From Gammaproteobacteria bacterium (lineage in GTDB: Bacteria; Pseudomonadota; Gammaproteobacteria; Steroidobacterales; Steroidobacteraceae), in the NCBI GenBank assembly GCA_003165495.1, contig PMMB01000055.1, positions 1-8,922 on the forward strand: a stretch of 8,922 bases of DNA. Reading direction: 5' to 3'. How positions within the stretch are numbered: position 1 is the first letter of the stretch; each line of letters begins with the position of its first letter. Of this stretch, positions 1 to 6,729 are shown one piece after another. Position numbers and translations under genes: made by a program. The notes beneath the pieces are model-generated. The model had not been told where the DNA came from. It searched no databases and saw only the letters and a list, made by a program, of their open reading frames with translations.

Positions 1-271
1 TCATGTGCGGGTAGAGGGCGTAGGATTGAAAGACCATGGCGATCCCACGCTGGTCCGGGGGCACGTCGTTGATCCGCTTGCCGTCGAGCTTGATATCGCC
101 TTGGGTTACCGACTCCAGTCCCGCAATCATGCGCAGGAGCGTCGATTTCCCGCATCCGCTGGGACCAACCAGTACGGCAAACTGCCCGTCTGCAACCTCG
201 AAGCTCACACCCTTGATGACTTCGACCGCGCCAAAATTTTTACGCACATTCTCGATTGAGATGGTGGCCAT
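1..271 (-). CDS. Sugar ABC transporter ATP-binding protein (MalK/UgpC type), partial at its C-terminal end
   Basis: This is the ATPase subunit of a carbohydrate importer. It hydrolyses ATP on the cytoplasmic face to drive the two permeases encoded just upstream. Only the first 90 residues are in the window; the rest lies beyond position 1. Visible are the Walker A motif GPSGCGKST (residues 36-44) and the Q-loop in VFQSYALYPHM (Q82). The wording of both is typical of the MalK/UgpC/MsmX group. The signature motif, Walker B and the C-terminal regulatory domain are outside the window. The ATG at 271 lies 2 nt after the stop of the MalG-type permease and is preceded by AAGGGA at a 5-nt spacing. 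Translation is therefore probably coupled, and this is the last visible gene of the importer operon. Family assignment is secure; the substrate is unknown. Confidence 0.93.
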   Translation of the reverse strand, partial: MATISIENVRKNFGAVEVIKGVSFEVADGQFAVLVGPSGCGKSTLLRMIAGLESVTQGDIKLDGKRINDVPPDQRGIAMVFQSYALYPHM

Positions 272-273
272 TT

Positions 274-1173
274 TTATCCCTTGATTCCGCCGGTGAAGGT
301 CCGAACGAGGAAGCGGCGCGCAAGCCCAAATGCAGCCACTGCCGGCAGCATATACAGCAGAGCGAGCGCGCTCAGATAACCGTAATCGATTGTGTTCGCT
401 CGCTGGAAAGCGCGAAACAGTCCGATCGGCAGCAATTGCAGCTCGGCTGACGAAATGAACGTCAACGGCATCAGGAAATCGCCCCAGGCACCGATGAAGG
501 TCAGCAATCCTGCCGCGCCCAGGCCGGGCAGCGCCAATGGCACTAGAATGCGATGCATGCGCTGAAAGCCATTGGCCCCGTCCATCAGCGCCGCTTCCTC
601 ATAGTCCTTGGGGGTGAGATCGAAGTAGGTTTTGATGATCCACAGCGCCAGCGGCAGCTGCATCGCGGACAACACCAGGATCAGGCCCAGATAACCGTCG
701 ACGAAGCCGAAGATCTGCATCGCCGCACGAGTACTGTAGGGGGGCACGACGCGCCGCACCAAGGCGCCCATCAAACCATTGGCGATCAGCATGAACTTAT
801 ACAACGGAACGATGAGCGCCGTGGGCGGCAGGACTCGGACCAGAATGATGGCGTACAAAAACGGGCGCTTCCACCATGCGTTGGTCCGCGAAAGTGCATA
901 CCCTCCCATTCCCCCGACGATGACCACGACTGCCGTTGTGGCGGCTACGGTCACCAGCGAATTAAAGAACCAGCGCCCCCCGTTGTTCGCCGTAAAGATC
1001 TTGATGAAGTGATCGGCAGTGATTCCTCTGGGAACCGACAGGAACAGCGAGGCGTTCGGGTCAACCGAGGCCAGAACCACCCAGAGAAAAGGCAGCAGGC
1101 AGAAAACAAGCGTCAGCGTGAGAAACCCGTAGGCAGTCACTTCGGCTCGCGTGAATTTGCGAACGCCGATCAA
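274..1173 (-). CDS. Carbohydrate ABC transporter permease, MalG type (CUT1), TTG start
   Basis: Inner-membrane permease subunit of 299 residues, the partner of the MalF-type permease upstream. The first membrane segment is at about residues 13-35, and several more hydrophobic stretches follow. The EAA loop that contacts the ATPase is DYEEAALMDGANGF (about 190-203), followed by ILVPLALPGL. The start is a TTG (1173-1171): no ATG or GTG lies in frame nearby, the next Met is at residue 89, and AAGGTG sits just upstream. The TTG overlaps the stop of the preceding gene (TTGA, 4 nt), indicating translational coupling. Residues about 133-157 (from LMGALVRRVV to the FGFVD run) look like an extra stretch of some 25 residues, compared with the usual short loop before the YLGLIL motif of MalG proteins. 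Family is secure; substrate unknown. Confidence 0.93.
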   Translation of the reverse strand: MIGVRKFTRAEVTAYGFLTLTLVFCLLPFLWVVLASVDPNASLFLSVPRGITADHFIKIFTANNGGRWFFNSLVTVAATTAVVVIVGGMGGYALSRTNAWWKRPFLYAIILVRVLPPTALIVPLYKFMLIANGLMGALVRRVVPPYSTRAAMQIFGFVDGYLGLILVLSAMQLPLALWIIKTYFDLTPKDYEEAALMDGANGFQRMHRILVPLALPGLGAAGLLTFIGAWGDFLMPLTFISSAELQLLPIGLFRAFQRANTIDYGYLSALALLYMLPAVAAFGLARRFLVRTFTGGIKG

Positions 1174-2054
1174 ACCTGCACCTTCAGCACGCGAACATAA
1201 ATTGCTCCGATCGCGATAGATACTCCGAGCACAATGACGGCAACCGCGGATCCATAGCCGAGTTGGTATGCGATGAAGGACTGGTTGTAGATGTAGATGC
1301 CGATAATTTCGGTCGCCCCGCCGGGACCGCCACGGGTAAGCGTGTAGATCAACCCGAAAATGGCGATCGTGCCTGCTGTCGATACCAGCATGTAGAGAAA
1401 GATCGTGGGCCGCAGAAGCGGCAGAGTGATCCGCCAGAATATCTGGCGCGGCGTTGCGCCATCCATCCGGGCAGCCTCATATACTTCTCCCGGTACGGCG
1501 CTGAGACCTGAGGTCATCAATATCATTGCGAAGGCGATGCCGCGCCACGTGTTAACGACGATGATCATCAACAGCGGCGTGGACTCCAGCCAGTCGTGGG
1601 GCGCAAACCCTAAGAGCCCGACGATTCGACTCAACGTCGAATACTTGCCCCCTGCCAGCATCGATATCCAGATGAAGCCGGCGACGACCTCAGGAACGGC
1701 GTTAGGCAAGAGGATGGCGGCATTGAAAATGGGCCTGAAGGCAATCGGCCGATTCAACGCCATCGCTGAAGCCAGTCCGAGCACAAACTGACCAACGATG
1801 GATGAGCCGAATACAAAAAAGAACGTGACGATGAGCGAATTCCAGAATCCCTCATCCGAAAACAGCCGCACATAGTTCTTGAGCCCCACAAGTTGGGGAT
1901 GGGATGCCGCAAAACCGTTCAGTGCATCATTCGTGAAGCTGATATATATCGCTGCGCCGGCCGGTATCAGGATGAAGCACACGAGCAGCACGAGGGCCGG
2001 CACCAGCAACATCCGATTCTGCCAGGCCATTCGCGTTTCATAAGTCATGGCCAT
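1170..2054 (-). CDS. Sugar ABC transporter permease, MalF/UgpA type (CUT1)
   Basis: Inner-membrane permease of 294 residues that pairs with the MalG-type protein to form the translocation path. It begins with a short cytoplasmic N-terminus, then a membrane segment at about residues 15-40 (MLLVPALVLLVCFILIPAG). The ATPase-contact EAA loop is VYEAARMDGATPRQIF (191-206), followed by WRITLPLLRP. Length and motif position fit six-helix UgpA-like permeases, without the long periplasmic insert of E. coli MalF. ATG codons occur at residues 1 and 3. The first (2054) is preferred because a GAG-containing weak Shine-Dalgarno lies about 10 nt upstream, which would be too far from the second. The gene begins 40 nt after the solute-binding protein stop and overlaps the next gene by 4 nt, so it belongs to one importer operon. 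Confidence 0.93.
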   Translation of the reverse strand: MAMTYETRMAWQNRMLLVPALVLLVCFILIPAGAAIYISFTNDALNGFAASHPQLVGLKNYVRLFSDEGFWNSLIVTFFFVFGSSIVGQFVLGLASAMALNRPIAFRPIFNAAILLPNAVPEVVAGFIWISMLAGGKYSTLSRIVGLLGFAPHDWLESTPLLMIIVVNTWRGIAFAMILMTSGLSAVPGEVYEAARMDGATPRQIFWRITLPLLRPTIFLYMLVSTAGTIAIFGLIYTLTRGGPGGATEIIGIYIYNQSFIAYQLGYGSAVAVIVLGVSIAIGAIYVRVLKVQV

Positions 2055-2094
2055 GGCGAATTATCTCGAACGAACCGCGTTGCAAACAGTCTGT

Positions 2095-3444
2095 CTAGTT
2101 GACAACGTTGTCGCCTAGCAGATCCTTGACATACTTGACGAGGATTGCCTGGGCACCAGACGCGTCGGTTTGCTTGCGCAACAAGGCTTCAGTGGCGCGC
2201 GCGACTCCCTCGGATACCACAGAGAAGCCGGGCGCAGATTTCAGGAATGTTCCGTTTTCGACGTTCTTGAGGACCGGCACCAGTTCTGTCAGGGCCTGGA
2301 AATCCTTATTGTCGGCGGCATCTTTGCGCGCCGGAACATTGCCGATCACCTGGGCATAGGCCACCGTCGCGTCGACCGAGCAGAGTGCCAGGAGCACTTT
2401 CTTGGTCAAGCCAACATGTGCTGATTTTGCGTTGACCGCCCAAATGTTACTGCCGCTGATCTTGACGCTTGAGCCGCCGACCATACCGGGCACCGCCCAG
2501 GTTCCAACGTTTTTGGTAACGTCAGGCACGGGATTCTTGCTGGCCTTCCCCCAGTCATAGATGTAGCACCAGGTGCCGCAGGTCGTGGCCATCAAATCCC
2601 CCGCCGGAAACATGACATATTTGGGTATTACCCACGGTTCCGGTCCGAGCAGCGGTTTGATCGGCATCAGGTCCTCGTCGATAAGAGACTTATAAAGGCG
2701 AAAGATGTCCCTTACCCCCTCCCCGTTCAAATTCAGCGTGCCGTCGTCATTGGCGATCTGAGGCGTTTTGGATCCCGGCACAAATAAGGCGAAGCCTTCG
2801 CTGAACGCCCCTGATCCCCAGCTGATCCCCGCGGGCAATAGCAGGCCGTACTTGCCGGTCTTGGCCTTTATCTCCCGGGCGCGATCGAGCAAGTCCTTCC
2901 AGTTTGCCGGCTGAGCGGTCGAAATCCCTGCCTTATCGAGCAGATCACGGCGGAAGTAGATCTGCTCCACGAGCAGCATTGAATCCAGCGCATAGATCTG
3001 TCCGTCTGCGCTGGTAGAGAGCTTCTTGGCGACATCGAATAGCTGGTCGTAGCCGTCCCATGCCTTAACCTCGGCAGTGATGGGGGCCAGATACCCCGCG
3101 GACACCATATCGGACACGTCGGAATCATAATTGGTCGTAAAAAGATCCGGCGCATTGCCGGCGCCGAGCTCTGTCAGGAGCTTGCTCAAATAGTCTTTTT
3201 CAGGGGAGGGATATTCGACTACCTCGATGATGACCCCAAGCTGTTTTTCTATCCTCGGGACCGACTTGTTCAGCGCGTCGATACGCGGTTGGCGATGCTC
3301 GGCAATGCGAATGGTCTCGACGGATGCGCCCGAATTGGCGACGATGCGCGAACCAACGACCGCGCGCGAAATCACGACCGCGGCCGCAATGGCGCCCGCA
3401 ATGATGGCTAAGGTTACACCCGCGCGAAGCACGGTTGCTTTCAT
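2095..3444 (-). CDS. Extracellular solute-binding protein of a sugar ABC importer (family 1)
   Basis: Periplasmic or membrane-anchored receptor of 449 residues that captures the substrate and delivers it to the permeases. The N-terminus has a basic MKATVLR start and a hydrophobic stretch at about residues 8-25, acting as a signal or anchor. No lipobox cysteine follows it, and no clear AxA site is obvious. The family-typical phrase GNAPDLFTTN is at about 96-105, and the C-terminal lobe is regular in length. The start at 3444 is chosen because GGGGGAG lies 4 nt upstream. An in-frame ATG at 3516 would add 24 residues that do not look like a signal and would put the hydrophobic stretch too deep. 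Two cysteines, CGTWC, lie close together in the middle of the protein and could form a disulfide. It is the first gene of the importer operon. Substrate cannot be read from sequence; a sugar or glycoside is likely from the CUT1 partners. Confidence 0.9.
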   Translation of the reverse strand: MKATVLRAGVTLAIIAGAIAAAVVISRAVVGSRIVANSGASVETIRIAEHRQPRIDALNKSVPRIEKQLGVIIEVVEYPSPEKDYLSKLLTELGAGNAPDLFTTNYDSDVSDMVSAGYLAPITAEVKAWDGYDQLFDVAKKLSTSADGQIYALDSMLLVEQIYFRRDLLDKAGISTAQPANWKDLLDRAREIKAKTGKYGLLLPAGISWGSGAFSEGFALFVPGSKTPQIANDDGTLNLNGEGVRDIFRLYKSLIDEDLMPIKPLLGPEPWVIPKYVMFPAGDLMATTCGTWCYIYDWGKASKNPVPDVTKNVGTWAVPGMVGGSSVKISGSNIWAVNAKSAHVGLTKKVLLALCSVDATVAYAQVIGNVPARKDAADNKDFQALTELVPVLKNVENGTFLKSAPGFSVVSEGVARATEALLRKQTDASGAQAILVKYVKDLLGDNVVN

Positions 3445-3473
3445 TTCACTCCCCCGTGCCTGCAGCCGAAAGT

Positions 3474-3501
3474 CTAATACGGTGCGGGCATTGCAGGTCA
3501 G
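3474..3501 (-). promoter_or_regulatory. Candidate sigma70-like promoter for the ABC importer operon
   Basis: Reading the minus strand, CTGACC (3501-3496; four matches to TTGACA) is followed after 16 nt by TATTAG (3479-3474; four matches to TATAAT). This lies about 30 nt ahead of the solute-binding protein ATG. It sits in the 107-bp divergent gap shared with the Gfo/Idh gene. The same gap holds two 8-bp palindromes, TGACGTCA (3508-3515) and TGCGCGCA (3527-3534), which might be regulator contacts or chance. No convincing promoter was found for the plus strand; the best pair is TTGCAG (3491-3496) with CATAGT (3514-3519), 17 nt apart. This is a pattern call only. Confidence 0.35.
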
Positions 3502-3551
3502 TTTTTTTGACGTCATAGTGCATACGTGCGCGCAATTGGAGAAATCTCTTG

Positions 3552-4556
3552 ATGTTGCGGTTGGGGATTATCGGTGCGGGACTCAAAGCGGCAGAGTACG
3601 CTCGCGGCTGGGCGGCAATGCCGGACGTCCAAATCGCTGCGCTTGCCGAGATCGATCCGGCCTCTCGTAAGCGCTTGAGTGACATTTGCGCCACCGCCGG
3701 CCGGCCGCGCCCGGCCGAATACGCGTCCGACAAAGCCATGCTGCAACTTGAGGCCAGTCGACTAGATGCAGTATACGTATCGACGCCCCACGTCTTCCAT
3801 GCTGCCAATGCTCTGGCCGTGATTAACGCCGGTCTAGACCTGTTGCTCGAAAAGCCCATGGTGACCACAGTCGCGGAAGCACTAGCCTTGGTCGAAGCGG
3901 AAAAGCGCAGCGCGCGAACCATCGTCATCGCCTATCAGGGCGGGCTGTCTCCTCTGATCCACGACACCATCGCGCGAGCTCGGCGTGGCGAATTCGGCGA
4001 TTTGGTCAGCGTTTCTGCTTCGATCTGGGAAGGCTGGGCCAAGAGCTACGCGGGACGATGGAAGCAGAAACCGTCCATCTCGGGCGGCGGTTTCATGTTC
4101 GACACCGGCGCACACATGATGAACACAGTATGCGTATTGGCAGATGCCGAGTTCGAGCGGCTTTGCGCCTTTACCAACAATCGCGGGCTCGATGTGGATC
4201 TAGTCTGTGCGGTGGCAGCGCGTCTCTCCAACGGCGCTCTTGTGACGTTCAATGCTGCTGGCGACGGGCCGCCCGGCTGTGCGTCGAATATCACCTTGTT
4301 TTATACCAACGCGCTTGTGCGGATCGACGCATGGGGCGGCTGGCGCGAGGTTTCCATTGGGGGCGACGCCGCGATCCGGGAAGTCAACGAAATCGTCGAT
4401 GCGCCGATGCGCACCTTCAAGGCTGTGCGAGAGGGCAGGATGCCCAATCCGTCGACAGTGACGAACGGATTGCGATTTGCCCGGCTCTGGGATGCGATCA
4501 AGACATCGGCGGCTGGCGACGGCAAATCGATTGCGATAGAAGTCGGCGCAAATTAA
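3552..4556 (+). CDS. Gfo/Idh/MocA family NAD(P)-dependent sugar oxidoreductase
   Basis: Cytoplasmic dehydrogenase/reductase of 334 residues with no signal peptide. The N-terminal Rossmann fold shows GIIGAG (5-10) for NAD(P) binding. The EKPM motif (100-103) supplies the family lysine. The C-terminal domain has GGGFMFDTGAHMM (178-190), with D184 and H188 in the D-x3-H catalytic arrangement. Members oxidise or reduce hydroxyls of sugars, inositols and keto-sugars; the exact substrate is not visible. TTG at 3549 directly precedes ATG at 3552. GGAG (3538-3541) is 7 nt before the TTG and 10 nt before the ATG, so either could start. ATG is chosen because it gives the usual MLRLGIIGAG beginning. The gene is divergent from the importer operon, suggesting that the imported compound is its substrate or leads to it. 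Confidence 0.92.
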   Translation: MLRLGIIGAGLKAAEYARGWAAMPDVQIAALAEIDPASRKRLSDICATAGRPRPAEYASDKAMLQLEASRLDAVYVSTPHVFHAANALAVINAGLDLLLEKPMVTTVAEALALVEAEKRSARTIVIAYQGGLSPLIHDTIARARRGEFGDLVSVSASIWEGWAKSYAGRWKQKPSISGGGFMFDTGAHMMNTVCVLADAEFERLCAFTNNRGLDVDLVCAVAARLSNGALVTFNAAGDGPPGCASNITLFYTNALVRIDAWGGWREVSIGGDAAIREVNEIVDAPMRTFKAVREGRMPNPSTVTNGLRFARLWDAIKTSAAGDGKSIAIEVGAN

Positions 4557-4692
4557 TTTGAGATCGGCGAACGGATTGCAATGCGCGTTGAGGGAATGAC
4601 TTCGATAGAGCCGGCCAAGCTTGCGGGCTTCACCTTCAAAACCGCATCAAAGATACCGATGTGCGTACGCCGGCGTCGAATTGCGCATTTGC
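4557..4692. other. Convergent intergenic gap, no gene recognised
   Basis: This is the 136-bp space between the stop of the Gfo/Idh gene and the stop of the distal TIM-barrel gene. I see no strong GC hairpin followed by a T-run in either direction. The only symmetric element noticed is the 10-bp palindrome ACGCCGGCGT at 4667-4676, without a T-tract. Short open frames cross the gap but have no start signals or recognisable domains. Confidence 0.5.
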
Positions 4693-5598
<906 letters not shown>

Positions 5599-5619
5599 GC
5601 ATCGCCCCAGCTCAATCCT

Positions 5620-6516
5620 TCAACCCATGGAGTGCAAATAATCATAGTCCACCCGCGCCGCCTGCAGTTGATCCATGCGCGAGAACGGCCCCTCTTGCTC
5701 CACGAAGTAGTGCTGCAGGCCGGTCTTTTCCGCCGCGGCGAAAATGGGCTTGTAATCGACCACGCCGTGTCCCAGTTCCGCCCCCAGCATTTGCGCCGCG
5801 TTCGCTGCCATCGCGCTCTTGTCATGAGCCGGCAAGAAATCCTTGACGTGAATCATCGGAAACCGATTCGGATATTTCTTGAAGTAATCGATGGGATCAT
5901 GGCCGGCGAAGATCATCCAGCCGCAGTCGATCTCGAATTTGACCAGCTCCGGATCGCTTTCCCGCAACAGCACGTCGTAGCCGACGGCTCCGCCGCCTTG
6001 ATCGGCGAATTCGAAGTCGTGATTGTGATAAACGTACTGCAGACCTGCCCGCTTGGCGGCTTCACCGATGCGATTGACCAGCGCGGCGGTGCGTTTCGCT
6101 TCATCCAGACTCATCGATCGCATTGACGATGCGGCCGCAGGCAGCGATCCGCTGGCCGCATAGCCGGCTCCCAACGCGTGCGCATCCTCGAACGTTGAAC
6201 CCAGGTTGTTGATGTCGAACTGCAGGTGAGCACTGGGGCAGGCGAGGCCCGCGTCGTCCAGAAGCTCACGGAATTGCTTGGCGGAAAGCTTGCCGAAACC
6301 GGCGGATTCGACTTCACCGAAGCCGATTTGTCGAAGCTTCTTGAGCGTACCGGCGGGATCCGTCTGCATCGGGATGTTCACCATATACAGTTGAATACCG
6401 ATGCGTCGGCCGAGAGGATTCGCGAACGCGCGGCGCGGCAACCATGTTGGGGCGAGCGCCGCCGCACCGAGCCGACTCGATTGAATAAGAAATCGTCTGC
6501 GAGATTCTGCGTTCAT
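5620..6516 (-). CDS. Tat-exported TIM-barrel sugar phosphate isomerase/epimerase family protein
   Basis: A 298-residue protein with a strong Tat leader: SRRRFLI (5-11), a hydrophobic segment and an AFA cleavage site before N33, so the mature enzyme begins near residue 33. The TIM-barrel core shows YHNHDFEF (163-170), KFEIDCGW (193-200), HVKDF (223-227) and FVEQEG (271-276), which together form the usual divalent-metal and sugar-binding site. The family includes epimerases and isomerases, and TIM-barrel relatives that cleave 3-keto-glycosides. It is only distantly similar to the TIM-barrel protein encoded downstream, so the two probably do different steps. The ATG at 6516 is supported by GGGGA just upstream. 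It is the first gene of the minus-strand unit and is divergent from the GMC dehydrogenase across a shared 213-bp control region. The sugar-phosphate name is misleading for an exported protein, because phosphorylated sugars are not expected in the periplasm. Confidence 0.9.
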   Translation of the reverse strand: MNAESRRRFLIQSSRLGAAALAPTWLPRRAFANPLGRRIGIQLYMVNIPMQTDPAGTLKKLRQIGFGEVESAGFGKLSAKQFRELLDDAGLACPSAHLQFDINNLGSTFEDAHALGAGYAASGSLPAAASSMRSMSLDEAKRTAALVNRIGEAAKRAGLQYVYHNHDFEFADQGGGAVGYDVLLRESDPELVKFEIDCGWMIFAGHDPIDYFKKYPNRFPMIHVKDFLPAHDKSAMAANAAQMLGAELGHGVVDYKPIFAAAEKTGLQHYFVEQEGPFSRMDQLQAARVDYDYLHSMG

Positions 6517-6620
6517 TTATCCCCGCGCGCTGTATCAGTGATGGTCGGAGCGTTAGCCGTGCCTGCGCAGCCCGGGCTTCGATCGGGTAGACGACAGCCG
6601 TCCCGCAGGGGTCGGTAAAG

Positions 6621-6635
6621 CGGTTATTATAACCG
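6621..6635. promoter_or_regulatory. Perfect 15-bp palindrome, candidate operator shared by divergent genes
   Basis: CGGTTAT-T-ATAACCG has two perfect 7-bp arms around a central T. It lies almost at the midpoint of the 213-bp gap between the first TIM-barrel gene (ATG at 6516) and the GMC gene (ATG at 6730). On the minus strand the centre reads TATAAT (6631-6626), a perfect -10 hexamer. On the plus strand TATTAT (6625-6630) matches five of six. No good -35 was found at 16-18 nt on either strand. A dimeric repressor bound here would cover the -10 elements of both directions. The protein that would bind is not encoded in the window. Confidence 0.5.
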
Positions 6636-6729
6636 GATAGGAATTCAATCGCTGTTCGCGATGTCGTCACAACTTGATCATTATGTAGGGTCCTGGCATT
6701 TTGCTTGCGCATTCATATAGGAGACCTTG

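Noticed and set aside
553..1200. Plus-strand open frame of 215 residues
   Set aside because: It is antisense to the MalG-type permease and composed of His/Gln/Arg/Asp-rich sequence, as expected from the reverse of a membrane protein gene. No start signal or domain is seen.
3445..3516. Longer form of the solute-binding protein starting at 3516
   Set aside because: The 24 extra residues are not signal-like and would run through the candidate promoter. A strong GGGGGAG site directly precedes the ATG at 3444.
3446..3928. Minus-strand open frame of 160 residues opposite the start of the Gfo/Idh gene
   Set aside because: It lies mostly antisense to a well-supported Gfo/Idh coding region, is Ser/Ala/Arg-rich without a domain, and also overlaps the divergent control region. 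It is a GC-driven shadow frame.
4667..4676. Palindrome ACGCCGGCGT as a bidirectional terminator
   Set aside because: It has no loop and no T-run on either side, so it does not look like an intrinsic terminator. In GC-rich DNA such a 10-bp symmetric word can arise by chance.
4580..4689. Inverted pair AATGCGC (4580-4586) and GCGCATT (4683-4689) flanking the convergent gap
   Set aside because: The arms are only 7 bp and lie about 96 nt apart, with no transposase or target duplication. Chance is sufficient.
6569..6578. Palindrome AGCCCGGGCT in the second divergent gap
   Set aside because: It is short, made mostly of G and C, and not placed on a promoter element. It is much weaker than the 15-bp palindrome at 6621-6635.
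6314..6712. Minus-strand open frame of 132 residues covering the 6517-6729 gap
   Set aside because: It overlaps the Tat leader region of the TIM-barrel gene in another frame, has no recognisable motif and no good ribosome site. The gap is better read as a control region.
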